A stretch of DNA of 64,000 bases from Nipponacmea schrenckii (taxonomy: Eukaryota; Mollusca; Gastropoda; Lottiidae): positions 868,001 to 932,000 of the forward strand of contig JAUJPP010000011.1 in the NCBI GenBank assembly GCA_030562195.1, written 5' to 3'. The notes under the pieces are model-generated. The model was given only the letters and a program-made list of their open reading frames with translations. It made no database searches and was not told the DNA's origin. Shown here in pieces: positions 9,197-20,940 of the stretch (positions are counted from its first letter, which is position 1; each line of letters starts with the position of its first letter). Position numbers and translations under genes: made by a program.

Positions 9197-11286
9197 AGCC
9201 ACACGTGGCACAGAGTGGAACTTTGCTAACGTTACAAAACTGCAACAAACAGGCCGAAACATCTGATTTTCTGGGAGAAACTGGCCAAAGCAACGAGGTA
9301 TCTGTGTGCAAAGAATTTTTTGGAAAAACGTTATTTCCTACAGATGTAAAGCGCTGACCGATATAACTGGTAAATTGGAAGTTTACCCGTATGTGCCACG
9401 CCCATCTAATTTACTTTTGCGTAAATCTAATCTCATACAAAATATATATTTATGGTACAAATTTGAAGCTTGTACATCTAATAGATCACGAGATATACAC
9501 AAATACGTTTCAAAAAAGCAAAATGTACTTTAATTTTAAAAGTCCAAAAATTAAATTTTCATTTTAAAAACTTTTGTTGTGCATCGCTGGAAAGAGGACA
9601 AAAGGCGCCTTCGGAATGTGAAAAAAATAACCCTCTAAATTAATTAGGTCACGCTCTAGAGCAGTCCAACGTTGCAAATTTTGCTGCTTTCGAGCAGCTA
9701 TAAAACCGGAAATAGACGTAAGAAGTCTAATGCCAAATTGTCAACTGATAGCTAAAGTCAGTGACCAATGACCTTGTAAAGGTCAAGGTCACCAAAGGTC
9801 AAAGTCACTAGAAATAAGCCCCCAACCTAAAATAAACTGATTTTTTGCAAATGTCGCAAAATTGCAACAAACAGGCAGAAACATTTGATTTTTTGGGATA
9901 AACTGGCCAAAGTAATGAGATATATGTATGCAAGGTACTTTTTCGAAAAACGTTATTTACTGCAGCCATAATTCGCTGACCGATATAAATGGTAAATTTG
10001 AAGTTCACCCGGATGTGCCACGCCCATCTCGTTTTTTTGGAGGGGAATCTAATCATATTCAAAATGTATATTGACAGTAAAAATTTGAAGCTTGTACAGC
10101 TAATAGATCACGAGATATACACACATACATTTCAAACAAGCGAAAATACGGCAAAATGTACTTTTCTTTGAAAAAATCAAAAACTTCAATTTTCATTTTA
10201 CAAACTTTTGTTATATATAATTGGAAAGAGGACAAAAAACAATGTAAGAATCTGAAAAAGTTAACACTCTAGATTAATTAGGTCACGCTCTAGAGCAGAC
10301 CAAAGTTGCGAATTTTGCTGTTTTCGGGCAGCTATAAAACCGGAAGTAGACGTCGGAGGTCAAAGTTCAAAGTATCAACTGATAGCCAAGGTCAATGACC
10401 TTTGACCAACTAAAGGTCAAGGTCGTCAAAGGTCAAGGTCACGAGAAATAAGCCCCCAAACTTCGAAAAAATTCAACCGGATGTTGCAAAAAAGCAAAAA
10501 CAAAATTCAAAAATCGATTTCCAACATTTTGATCGCAATCGACCAAGCTTTCCAGAAATATAAACATCACACAAATCGCTCTTACCGTAGAGGCCCCATT
10601 TTGAGTTTTACAAAAAAGTGACATTTCAAGATGGCGGCCAAAGTTTTATTTCCGGTCTGGATTTTTTTTTTAAATCGGCCAGTTTTTTTAAAAAGATATT
10701 GTTCAACACAAGTTTCAATGACCCGTGACAATTAGACCGGAAGTAGACCGAAAATCAGAGATTTCAACTTTGAACCCTTTTTGAGCTTAAACCGGAAGTG
10801 ACGCAAAATATTTGACAATGTCATTTTGTTCAGATTTATAGTCTCTCTTAGCACCTAAAATTGGAACTTAATCGGACAGAAATTTTAAAAAAAGGTAAAA
10901 AAATTCGAAAATACGGCAAAAGATTGTCTGCTACGAATTTTCGAAATTCGAATTTTTTTAACTGCTATCCTATTGGATATTGTATGTAGATTCTGAAAAT
11001 GAAAACCCGATGAAAATCGGCCCAAAATTGCGCCTTCTAGAGCCGAAAAACTGTTTTTTGCAAATGTTGCACTGTTGCACTTCTGGTTTTGCAAAAATGT
11101 TCCAATATATATTCATTAACTTTTTTGCCACTACAGAAGGTCTAGGAAATTTGAATGGTTGCTGCAACTACTGTAGTTTAAGAGCAGGAAGGTGTGGAAA
11201 AATCGAAAAAAAAAAAAAAAAAAAAAAAAAAAGAGACATTTCGAAAACAAACTGGGACTTTGCTGAAAGCAAAGTCCCACAACTAG
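9197..11286 (+). repeat. B-family unit B5 (tail subtype t3)
   Basis: Subrepeats start near 9230 and 9850. The tail is a distinct subtype (t3): after the core it has TTTTTTTAAAAAGATATTG and GACCGGAAGTAGACCG, and it ends with GTTTAAGAGCAGGAAGG instead of the CAGCCTAGGCTG palindrome of t2 tails. The shared core is at about 10588-10672. Its 3' linker is GACATTTCGAAAACAAA, otherwise typical of stem-loop 1, joined to stem-loop 2 (11253-11279). A-tract 11206-11232; CTAG 11283-11286. Confidence 0.85.
10588..10672 (+). promoter_or_regulatory. Shared core box (C-rich block, AAGATGGCGGCC, TTCCGG), exemplar
   Basis: Order: GAGGCCCCATTTTGAGTTTT, ACAAAA, ACATTTCAAGATGGCGGCC, TTCCGGTCTGGATTTTTT. The same order occurs in most A, B and C units, for example 14503-14580 (C1), 27490-27570 (B10) and 32580-32660 (A4); A1, A2, A3, A7, A10 and A11 have lost the CCCC block but keep ATATGGCGGC and TTCCGGTC. 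AAGATGGCGGC matches the known YY1 consensus and CCGGAAGT (reverse of ACTTCCGG) the ETS consensus. Regulatory function is inferred from motifs only. Confidence 0.5.
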
Positions 11287-12983
11287 ATCCCCAGGCTTCG
11301 CGAGGTTCTGACGCAGTGCGTAGCAGTTTTGATATACGCTTTAAAACTACCCCACAAAGTATCTGTAGAACACTAACATTATTTTACAGAGTATAAGTCG
11401 TTTTATTTTAAAGCATAATTGGTTCGCTGAAACTAGTGTCATGTAGATTGCCCAAACGCATAATTCAACAAACAGTTTTAACGATGAAATTTGGAATTTT
11501 CAAATGGTGATAAAACGGAAAGTATACATTGTACATCAAAATATAATATATCAATGGATAGATCTTTTCGAGAGCTATCACATTTGTGCAGCTTACAAGG
11601 TCACCAAAGGTCAAGGTTACAATATACGACCATTCGAAGTGTTTATATATTACTTTCGGTAAAAATATCAAAATCAAAATCAAAATTCAAAAATCAGTTT
11701 CCAAATATAATTCAGGAATCGATATAACATTCTATAGACATTAAGATTACACGAATCGTAGCATCTCCAGAGGCCCAATTTCGATTTAAAGAAAATTACG
11801 CACAGTTAGTAGAGAAGAAAATATAAAATTTCCAAATATTAAAAAGCGCATTTTTGGTGGAAATATTTGGTTTAATATATCATTACAAAGAGCAGATAAA
11901 CCCTAATAAGATTCAATTTAAATATTTGTTATTTATAAATTAGTTCACGTGACAGAGCTCGTTAAAAATAAAAATTGCAAATTTCAATCGGCTATAAAAC
12001 CGGAAGTTATCATCGGACAACATAAATGAACATATCAGTGGATAGATATCATCAAGGAGAATAAATCATGTTCAGGTCACACGGTCACCAAAGGTCAAGG
12101 TCACAAAATATGGGCCTTTAAAGTTTTTGACATTATCAAAAATATTAAAATGGAAATAAAAGAAAATCCAAATCCAAATTCAAAAATCGGCTCCCAAATA
12201 AAGTTGCGCAATCGACTTTAGTCATTAGATACGTAAAAATAACGAAAATATCCCCTGAATTTGAATTTTAAAATTTACAAAAGTTTGACATTTCAATATG
12301 GCGGCTTATCGTTTGCTTCCGGTCCGGATTTTTTCATCTTCGTTTTTTTGTATGACTATTTCTAGCATATTGCAAAAAGAATTTTTGAAATATCTTGAAA
12401 ATTCCGGAAATTGATTTTTAAATTTTAAAAGCGAATAACTTCAAAACCGGAAGTGATTTCGAAAATTTAAAAAATAGATTTTAATTGCATTTATACTGTC
12501 TATATACCTGTAAGTTTTCGGATGCATCGGAATAAAATTGTAGAAGTTGAAAAAACGCAAAAATTGAAATAAAAAAAGTCAGCTACAAAAGTAATGAAAT
12601 TAGCAGTTTGAAACTGCAGTTATGTAGCTAGCAGTTAAAAGAAGTTAGCAAAAGAAGTTCTGTCAAAATCAGATGATAAATAGAGGTAATAAACAGCAAT
12701 AATCAAAAAGCCGCCATTGCCCACAGCTCGTTTCCGGTTGCTCTTAATGACGTCATTTTACATTTATAAAATACAAGTCACGCAGTTTGAATAGGCAATA
12801 GCAACAGGTAGTTTGTGGCAAGTTGCCTTCTACGAAAACAATCGAGGGTAAAATTCGAAAAAAAAAAAAAAAAAAAAAGACATTTCGAAAACAAAGCAGT
12901 GCGTTCGATGAACGCACTGCAAAAAAAAAAAAGACAAACCGAAAACAAACTGGGACTTTGCGGTAGCAAAGTCCCACAACTAG
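11287..12983 (+). repeat. A-family unit A2
   Basis: Complete A unit of 1697 bp, useful as the family reference. The 5' end after CTAG is ATCCCCAGGCTTCGCGAGG, with GCAGTGCGT at 11313-11321 repeating the stem-loop 1 arm. A perfect TGACGTCA lies at 12748-12755. The end is A-tract 12858-12878, stem-loop 1 at 12896-12920, stem-loop 2 at 12951-12976 and CTAG 12980-12983. Closest relatives in the window are A7, A10 and A11. Confidence 0.88.
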
Positions 12984-15122
12984 AGCCGTACGCCTAACGG
13001 CACTGAAGCAGTGCGTTCCATCCAGGGATACGTTCGTTAAGCAAAAGACAGAAAGGGTATATTAAAAAAAATGTGCATTATAAATGGATTTGGATTTCAT
13101 AACAAACGCTCCTATCCCCCCTCCCATTCCCCCCCCTTTCCCCCTCCCCATCCTTAGCCCTCATCATCAATTAAGATAGGTAATAAGTTAAAATCATAAT
13201 AAAAAAAATTCGTTTAATCAAAAAAAGATATTCGGATCGCCGAAACTCATATTTTGTAAATCGCCAAAACGCAGAGAATAATATCCAATGGATTGTTTCA
13301 TATATTAAATTCGCAATTTTCAGATGGCGATGAAACCAAAAGTACACATTGTACAACATAGCATTGGATAGACATTGTCGAAAGCTATATATTTTGTACA
13401 AATCAAAAGGTCACTAATGGTTTAAATTATTTATATTGAATAGAGTTCTGTCCCTTAGACCATTATTCCACTCAACTGTATATTATTGTTGCATAAGAGA
13501 TACAATTTAAAATTCTAAAGATTGTAATTTCGTTCAAAATATTCCATATTTTTATCACCCACAACAGGAAGTAAACCACAATTTCATTTATTTAATATAT
13601 ATAAAACCTTTGAATCATTTTAACTGGATGTAGAACGATTAAACTAAAAAATAAATTTGGATCGCTGAAACTCATATCTTGTAGATCGCCCAAACGCAAC
13701 ACACATTAAACAGATTGTTTTATAGGGAAAATTCGCAATTTTTAAATGGCGATGAAAGCGGAAATATACATCTTACAATAAAGCTTTATATATCATTGGA
13801 TAGATCTTCTCGAGAGCTATCACGTTTGTACAGGTCAAAAATTCGTCAAAGGTCAACGTCACAATATACGACCCTTCAAAGTTTTTAAAATTTTTAATCG
13901 TAAAAAAATCAAAATCAAAATCGAAATTCAAAAATCGGTTTCCATATATATTTCGTCAATCGGTTATAGATTCTATATACATCTAAATAACACAAATCGA
14001 ATTATCCCCCGAGACCCTATTTCGATTTAAAGAAAAACACGCACAGTTAGTATAGAAGAAATAACAAAATTTTAAAATTTTTAAACGCGCAATTTTGATC
14101 AAAATACCAAGTGTGATATATTAATAGAAAGATGAGATTAAGCGTAAAAGGAATATGTAAGAAATTATGTCCTATGTAAATTAGGTCACGTGATAGAGCT
14201 CTTTAAAATAAAAATTCGTGATTTTCAATTGGCTGCAAAACCGGAAGTAAACATCGGACAACAAAGGTGATGATACCATTGGGTAGATATAATCAAGGGC
14301 AATAACTTTTGTTCAGGTCAAAAGGTCACCGAAGGTCAAGGTCGCGAAATATGACCTTTTAAATTTTTGACAATTACTGGAAAATTTCAACCGGAAATAA
14401 AAGAAAAGCAAAAGCGAAATTCAAAAATCCCTTCCCATACTTTTTTGCGCAATCGTTGAATGTTTTTAGAAAATCTTAAATTATGCAAATTAGATTTAAC
14501 CCTAAGGCCCCATTTTGAGTTTTACAAAAATTAGTCATATCAAGATGGCGGCTGATCCGTTACTTCCGGTTCGGATTTTTTTAATTTAGCATCATTTAAT
14601 AGACAATTGTAGCTAATTGCAAAATAAATTTTTTCAATATCTTCAATATTCCGGAAGTGCAAAATTCAACTTTAAAAGCAAATAACTTCAAAACCGGAAG
14701 TGATATCGAAATTTTGAAAATTAATTATAGTTTGCAATCAAAATGTCTATATATCTGTAAGTTTTCAAGTCGATAGAAAGAAAACTGTAGAAGTAAAAAA
14801 ATGCTAAAAATTCAAAATTCAAAAAGTCAGCGACAAAGTTGGGAAATGTTTCATTCTCAATTCCCTATCTTTTAGAACTAAGTTCAATGTAGTTATCTAA
14901 AAAAGAACGATCAACATTGGATCAAAAATAAAGCCGCAAATTGAAAAACAAAGAAAAACTTTGGAATGCGCTACGTCATTTCCTGTTTACAAAAAATGCA
15001 TCAAATTACATTCATTAACATTACTTTCACGAGTACGACAAGAAAATCGAAAGAGTGAATTCATAGCATATGTAGTTTTGGCTGGGCGCTCTGGGAAGAA
15101 TTCGAAAAAAAAAAAAAACTAG
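12984..15122 (+). repeat. C-family unit C1
   Basis: A 2.1-kb unit with its own 5' end: stem-loop GCCGT (12985-12989) / ACGGC (12997-13001), then GCAGTGCGTTC (13008-13018), identical to the stem-loop 1 arm. A C-rich tract follows at 13111-13153. The unit next has two A-like segments (from about 13200 and 13650), each opening with a GGATCGC(T/C)GAAACTCATAT stretch. The shared core is near 14503-14580. The 3' end is an A-tract (15105-15118) followed directly by CTAG (15119-15122), without stem-loops. Its last ~150 bp differ from the other C unit. Confidence 0.85.
13111..13153 (-). other. C-rich tract with G-quadruplex-forming pattern on the minus strand
   Basis: The + strand carries successive runs of three or more C separated by 1-4 nt (CCCCCC, CCC, CCCCCCCC, CCCCC, CCCC). 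The minus strand thus fits the standard G3+N1-7 quadruplex pattern. It is the most GC-skewed stretch near it, and its counterpart in the other C unit is at 21066-21111 with slightly different run lengths. Folding is predicted, not shown. Confidence 0.6.
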
Positions 15123-17126
15123 AGCCACACGTGGCACAGAGTGGGACTTTGCTAACGTTGCAAAATTGCAACAAACAGGCCGAAACATCTGATTTTCTGG
15201 GAGAAACTGGCCAAAGCAACGAGGTATCTGTGTGCAAAGAATTTTTTGGAAAAATGTTATTTCCTACAGATGTAAAGCGCTGGCCGATATAACTGGTAAA
15301 TTGGAAGTTTACCCGTATGTGCCACGCCCATCTAATTTACTTTTGCGTAAATCTAATCTCATACAAAATATATATTCATGGTACAAATTTGAAGCTTGTA
15401 CATCTAATAGATCACGAGATATACACAAATACGTTTCAAAAAAGCAAAATGTACTTTAATTTTAAAAGTCCAAAAATTAAATTTTCATTTTAAAAACTTT
15501 TGTTGTGCATCGCTGGAAAGAGGACAAAGGGCGCCTTCGGAATGTGAAAAAAATAACCCTCTAAATTAATTAGGTCACGCTCTAGAGCAGTCCAACGTTG
15601 CAAATTTTGCTGCTTTCGAGCAGCTATAAAACCGGAAATAGACGTCAGAAGTCTAATGCCAAATTGTCAACTGATAGCTAAAGTCAGTGACCAATGACCT
15701 TGTAAAGGTCAAGGTCACCAAAGGTCAATGTCACTAGAAATAAGCCCCCAAACTAAAAAAACTGATTTTTTGCAAATGTCGCAAAATTGCAACAAACAGG
15801 CAGAAACATTTGATTTTTTGGGATAAACTGGCCAAAGTAATGAGATATATGTATGCAAGGTACTTTTTTGAAAAACGTTATTTACTTCAGCCGTAATTCG
15901 CTGACCGATATAAATGGTAAATTTGAAGTTCACCCGGATGTGCCACGCCCATCTCGGTTTTTTTTGGAGGGGAATCTAATCATATTCAAAATGTATATTC
16001 ACAGTAAAAATGTGAAGCTTGTACAGCTAATAGATCACGAGATATACACACATACATTTCAAGCAAGCGAAAATACGGCAAAATGTACTTTTCTTTGCAA
16101 AAATCAAAAAATTCAATTTTCATTTTACAAACTTTTGTTATATATTTTTGGAAAGAGGACAAAAAACAATCTAAGAATCTGAAAATATTAACACTCTAAA
16201 TTAGTTAGGTCACGCTCTAGAGCAGCCGAAAGTTGCGAATTTTGCTGTTTTCGGGCACCTATAAAACCGGAAGTAGACGTCGGAGGTCAAAGTTCAAAGT
16301 ATCAACTGATAGCCAAGGTCAATGACCTTTGACCTACTAAAGGTCATGGTCACCAAAGGTCAAGGTCACGAGAAATAAGCCCCCAAACTTCGAAAAAATT
16401 CAACCGGATGTTGCAAAAAAGCAAAAGCAAAATTCAAAAATCGATTTCCAACATTTTGATCGCAATCGACTAAGCTTTCCAGAAATATAAACATCACACA
16501 AATCGCTCTTACCGTAGAGGCCCCATTTTGAGTTTTACAAAAAAGTGACATTTCAAGATGGCGGCCAAAGTTTTACTTCCGGTCTGGATTTTTTTTTTAA
16601 ATCGGCCAGTTTTTTTAAAAAGATATTGTTCAACACAAGGATCAATGACCCGTGACAATTAGACCGGAAGTAGACCGAAAATCAGAGATTTCAACTTTGA
16701 ACCCTTTTTGAGCTTAAACCGGAAGTGACGCAAAATATTTGACAATGTCATTTTGTTCAGATTTATAGTCTCTCTTAGCACCTAAAATTGGAACTTAATC
16801 GGACAGAAATTTAAAAAATGGTAAAAAAATTCGAAAATACGGCAAAAGATTGTCTGCTACAAATTTTTAACTGCTATCCTATTGGATATTGTATGTAGAT
16901 TCTGAAAATGAAAACCCGATGAAAATCGGGCCAAAATTGCGCCTTCTAGAGCCGAAAAACTGTTTTTTGCAAATGTTGCACTGTTGCACTTCTGGTTTTG
17001 CAAAAATGTTCCAATTTATATTCATTAACTTTTTTGCCACTACAGAAGGTCTAGGAAATTTGAATGGTTGCTACTGTAGTTTAAGAGCAGGAAGGTGGGG
17101 AAAAAATCAAAAAAAAAAAAAACTAG
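15123..17126 (+). repeat. B-family unit B6 (t3 tail)
   Basis: Complete B unit preceded by an A-tract and CTAG, then the stem-loop GCCAC-AC-GTGGC. Second subrepeat from about 15775. The t3 tail resembles B5 but has a short deletion around 16860-16870, where the TTTTCGAAATTCGAA stretch of B5 is lost, and a shorter GGTTGCTACTG in place of the GCTGCAACTA hairpin. It ends in A-tract 17109-17122 plus CTAG 17123-17126, with no stem-loop. Confidence 0.85.
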
Positions 17127-19125
17127 AGCCACACGTGGCACAGAGTGGGACTTTGCTAACGTTGCAAAATTGCAATAAACAGGCCGAAACATCTGATTTT
17201 CGGGGAGAAACTGGCCAAAGCAACGAGGTATCTGTGTGCAAAGAATTTTTTGGAAAAACGTTATTTCCTACAGATGTAAAGCGCTGACCGATATAACTGG
17301 TAAATTGGAAGTTTCCCCGTATGTGCCACGCCCATCTAATTTACTTTTGCGTAAATCTAATCTCATACAAAATATATATTCATGGTTCAAATTTGAAGCT
17401 TGTACATCTAATAGATCACGAGATATACACAAATACGTTTCAAAAAAGCAAAATGTACTTTAATTTTAAAAGTCCAAAAATTAAATTTTCATTTTAAAAA
17501 CTTTTGTTGTGCATCGCTGGAAAGAGGACAAAAGGCGCCTTCGGAATGTGAAAAAAATAACCCTCTAAATTAATTAGGTCACGCTCTAGAGCAGTCCAAC
17601 GTTGCAAATTTTGCTGCTTTCGAGCAGCTATAAAACCGGAAATAGACGTCAGAAGTCTAATGCCAAATTGTCAACTGATAGCTTAAGTCAGTGACCAATG
17701 ACCTTGTAAAGGTCAAGGTCACCAAAGGTCAAAGTCACTAGAAATAAGCCCCCAAACTAAAAAAAAACTGATTTTTTGCAAATGTCGCAAAATTGCAACA
17801 AACAGGCAGAAACATTTGATTTTTTGGGATAAACTGGCCAAAGTAATGAGATATATGTATGCAAGGTACATTTTTGAAAAACGTTATTTACTGCAGCCGT
17901 AATTCGCTGACCGATATAAATGGTACATTTGAAGTTCACCCGGATGTGCCACGCCCATCTCGTTTTTTTGGAGGGGAATCTAATCATATTCAAAATGTAT
18001 ATTCACAGTAAAAATTTGAAGCTTGTACAGCTCATAGATCACGAAATATACACACATACATTTCAAGGAAGCGAAAATACGGCAAAATGTACTTTTCTTT
18101 GCAAAAATAAAAAAATTCAATTTTCATTTTACAAACTTTTGTTATATATCGTTGGAAAGAGGACAAAAAGCACTTTAAGAATCTGAAAAAATTAACACTC
18201 TAAATTAATTAGGTCACGCTCTAGAGCAGCCCAAAGTTGCGAATTTTGCTGTTTTCGGGCAGCTATAAAACCGGAAGTAGACGTCGGAGGTCAAAGTTCA
18301 AAGTATCAACTGATAGCCAAGGTCAATGACCTTTGACCTACTAAAGGTAATGGTCATCAAAGGTCAAGGTCACGAGAAATAAGCCCCCAAACTTCAAAAA
18401 AATTCAACCGGATGTTGCAAAAAAGCAAAAGCAAAATTCAAAAATCGTTTTCCCAACATTTTGATCGCAATCGACTAAGCTTTCCAAAAATATAAACATC
18501 ACACAAATCGCTCTTACCGTAGAGGCCCCATTTTGAGTTTTACAAAAAAGTGACATTTCAAGATGGCGGCCAATGTTTCACTTCCGGTCCGGATTTTTTC
18601 TTCTTCGTTTTTTTGTCTTCTAATTTAATTAGGATTGACATAAATTTTGTTGCGATACATCAATTACAGCACAAGTAGGTCAACCGGAAGTTTAAACCCG
18701 TTTTACGTTGAAACCGGAAATGAACCAAAAATTTTGACTCTGCCAATGTTTTCATATTCATGACACTTGAAGGCACCCAAATTTTCAGATCAATCGGTCT
18801 AAAAATAGCAAAGTTGCAAAAATGTGCAAAATACGGCAAAAAAATGTGTGCTATGAATTTTCGAATTTCGAAATTTTGTAACTGCTATCTTGTTGAAAAT
18901 TGTTTCAAGTTTTCAAAAATGCAAACCCGACGAAAATCGGTCCAAAAATGCGAGTCCTAGAGCCACTGACCGACTTTATAGACATGTTGCAATGCAGCAC
19001 TTCCGGTTTTGCAAAAATGTTCCAATTTATATTTAATAGAAACGTCGCCACAACAGAAGGTGTAGAGAAGTTGTGAAATTGCTGCAACTATTGCAGCTTA
19101 GGCTGTGTGCCCTGTGTAAATTTCG

Positions 19126-19158
<33 letters not shown>

Positions 19159-19217
19159 AAAAAAAAGACAAACCGAAAACAAACTGGGACTTTGCGGTAG
19201 CAAAGTCCCACAACTAG
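17127..19217 (+). repeat. B-family unit B7 (t2 tail)
   Basis: Complete unit with two subrepeats (second from about 17780). The t2 tail has the shared core near 18520-18595, an ACTTGAAGGCACCCAAATTT block near 18764, an internal CTAGAGCCAC at 18957-18966 and the hairpin GCTGCAA-CTA-TTGCAGC near 19081. The A-tract (19126-19166) is interrupted by one T. Stem-loop 2 is at 19185-19210 and CTAG at 19214-19217. Confidence 0.85.
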
Positions 19218-20798
19218 ATCCCCAGGCTTCGCGAGGTTCTGACGCAGTGCGTAGCAGTTTTGATATACGCTTTATAACTGCCCCTTAAAGTATCCGTAAA
19301 ACAGTAACGTTATTTTTACAGAGTATAAGTCGTTTTATTTCAAATCATAATTGGTTCGCTGAAACTAGTGTCATGTAGATCGCCCAAACGCATAATTCAA
19401 CAACCAGTTTTTAACGATGAAATTCGCAATTTTCAAATGGTGATGAAACGGAAAGTATGCATCGTACATCAAAATATAATATATCAATGGATAGATCTTT
19501 TCGAGAGCTATCACATTTGTGCAGCTCACAAGGTCACCAAAGGTCAAGGTTACAATATACGACCATTCGAAGTTTTTATATATTACTTTCGGTCAAAATA
19601 TCAAAATCAAAATCAAAATTCAAAAATCGGTTTCCAAATATAATTCAGGAATCGATATAACATTCTATAGGCATCAAAATGACGCGAATCGTAACATCTC
19701 CAGAGGCCCAATTTCGATTTAAAGAAAATTACGCACAGTTAGTAGAGAAGAAAATATAAAATTTCCAAATATTAAAAAGCGCATTTTTGGTGGAAATGTG
19801 TGGTTTAATATATCATTACAAAGAGCAGATGAACCCTAATAAGAATCAATATAAATATTTGATATTTATGAATTAATTCACGTGACAGAGCTCGTTAAAA
19901 ATAAAAATCGCAAATTTCAATCGGCTATAAAACCGGAAGTAGACATCGGACAACACAAATGAATATATCAGGGGGTAGATATCATCAAGGGCAATAAGTC
20001 GTGTTCAGGTCACAAGGTCACCAAAGGTCAAGGTCACAAAATATGGGCCTTTAAAGTTTTTGCCATTACCAATAAAATTAAAATGGAAATAAAAGAAAAT
20101 CAAAATCAAAATTCAAAAATCGGCTCCCAAATAAAGATGCGCAATCGACTCTAGTCATTAGATATGAAAAAATAACGAAAATCGCTTTATCCCCTGAATT
20201 TGAATTTGAAATTTTACAAAAGTTTCACATTTCAATATGGCGGCTTATCGTTTGCTTCCGGTCTGGATTTTTTTATCTTCGTTTTTTTGTATGACTATTT
20301 CAAGCATATCGCAAAAAGAATTTTTGAAATATCTTGAAAATTCCGGAAGTTGATTTTTAAATTTTAAAAGCGAATAACGTCAAAACCGGAAGTGATGTCA
20401 AAAATTTAAAAAATAATTCTTGATGGCATAAATAGTGTCTATCTATCTGTAAGTTTTCGGATGCATCGGAATAAAATTGTAGAAGTTGAAAAAAATGCAA
20501 AAATTGAAATGATAAAAGTCAGCTACAAAAGTAATGAAATTAGCAGTTTGAAACTGAAGTTATGTAGCTAGCAGTTAAAAGAAGCTAGCAAAAGAAGTTC
20601 TGTCAAAATCAGTTGAAAAATAGAGGTAATAAACAACAAAAACCAAAAAAAACGCCATTGCCCACAGCTCGTTTCCGGTCACTCTGAATGACGTCATTTT
20701 ACATTTAACAAATAGAAGTCTCGCAGTTTGAATGGCAGACAGCAACAGGTAGTTTGTAGCATGTTGCCTTCTAAGAGAAAAATCGAATGTGAAATTCG

Positions 20799-20831
<33 letters not shown>

Positions 20832-20940
20832 ATTTCGAAAACAAAGCAGTGCGTTCGATGAACGCACTGCAAAAAAAAAAAAAAAAGAGACATTTCGAAA
20901 ACAAACTGGTACTTTGCTGAAAGCAAAGTCCCACAACTAG
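19218..20940 (+). repeat. A-family unit A3
   Basis: Complete A unit, almost base-for-base the same as A1. TGACGTCA at 20689-20696, A-tract 20799-20830, stem-loop 1 at 20846-20870. The second module uses a GACATTTCGAAAACAAA linker and its stem-loop 2 (20907-20932) has a broken pair (left arm TGGTACTTTGC, right arm GCAAAGTCCCA). CTAG 20937-20940 leads into a C unit, the same A-to-C order as A2/C1. Confidence 0.88.
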
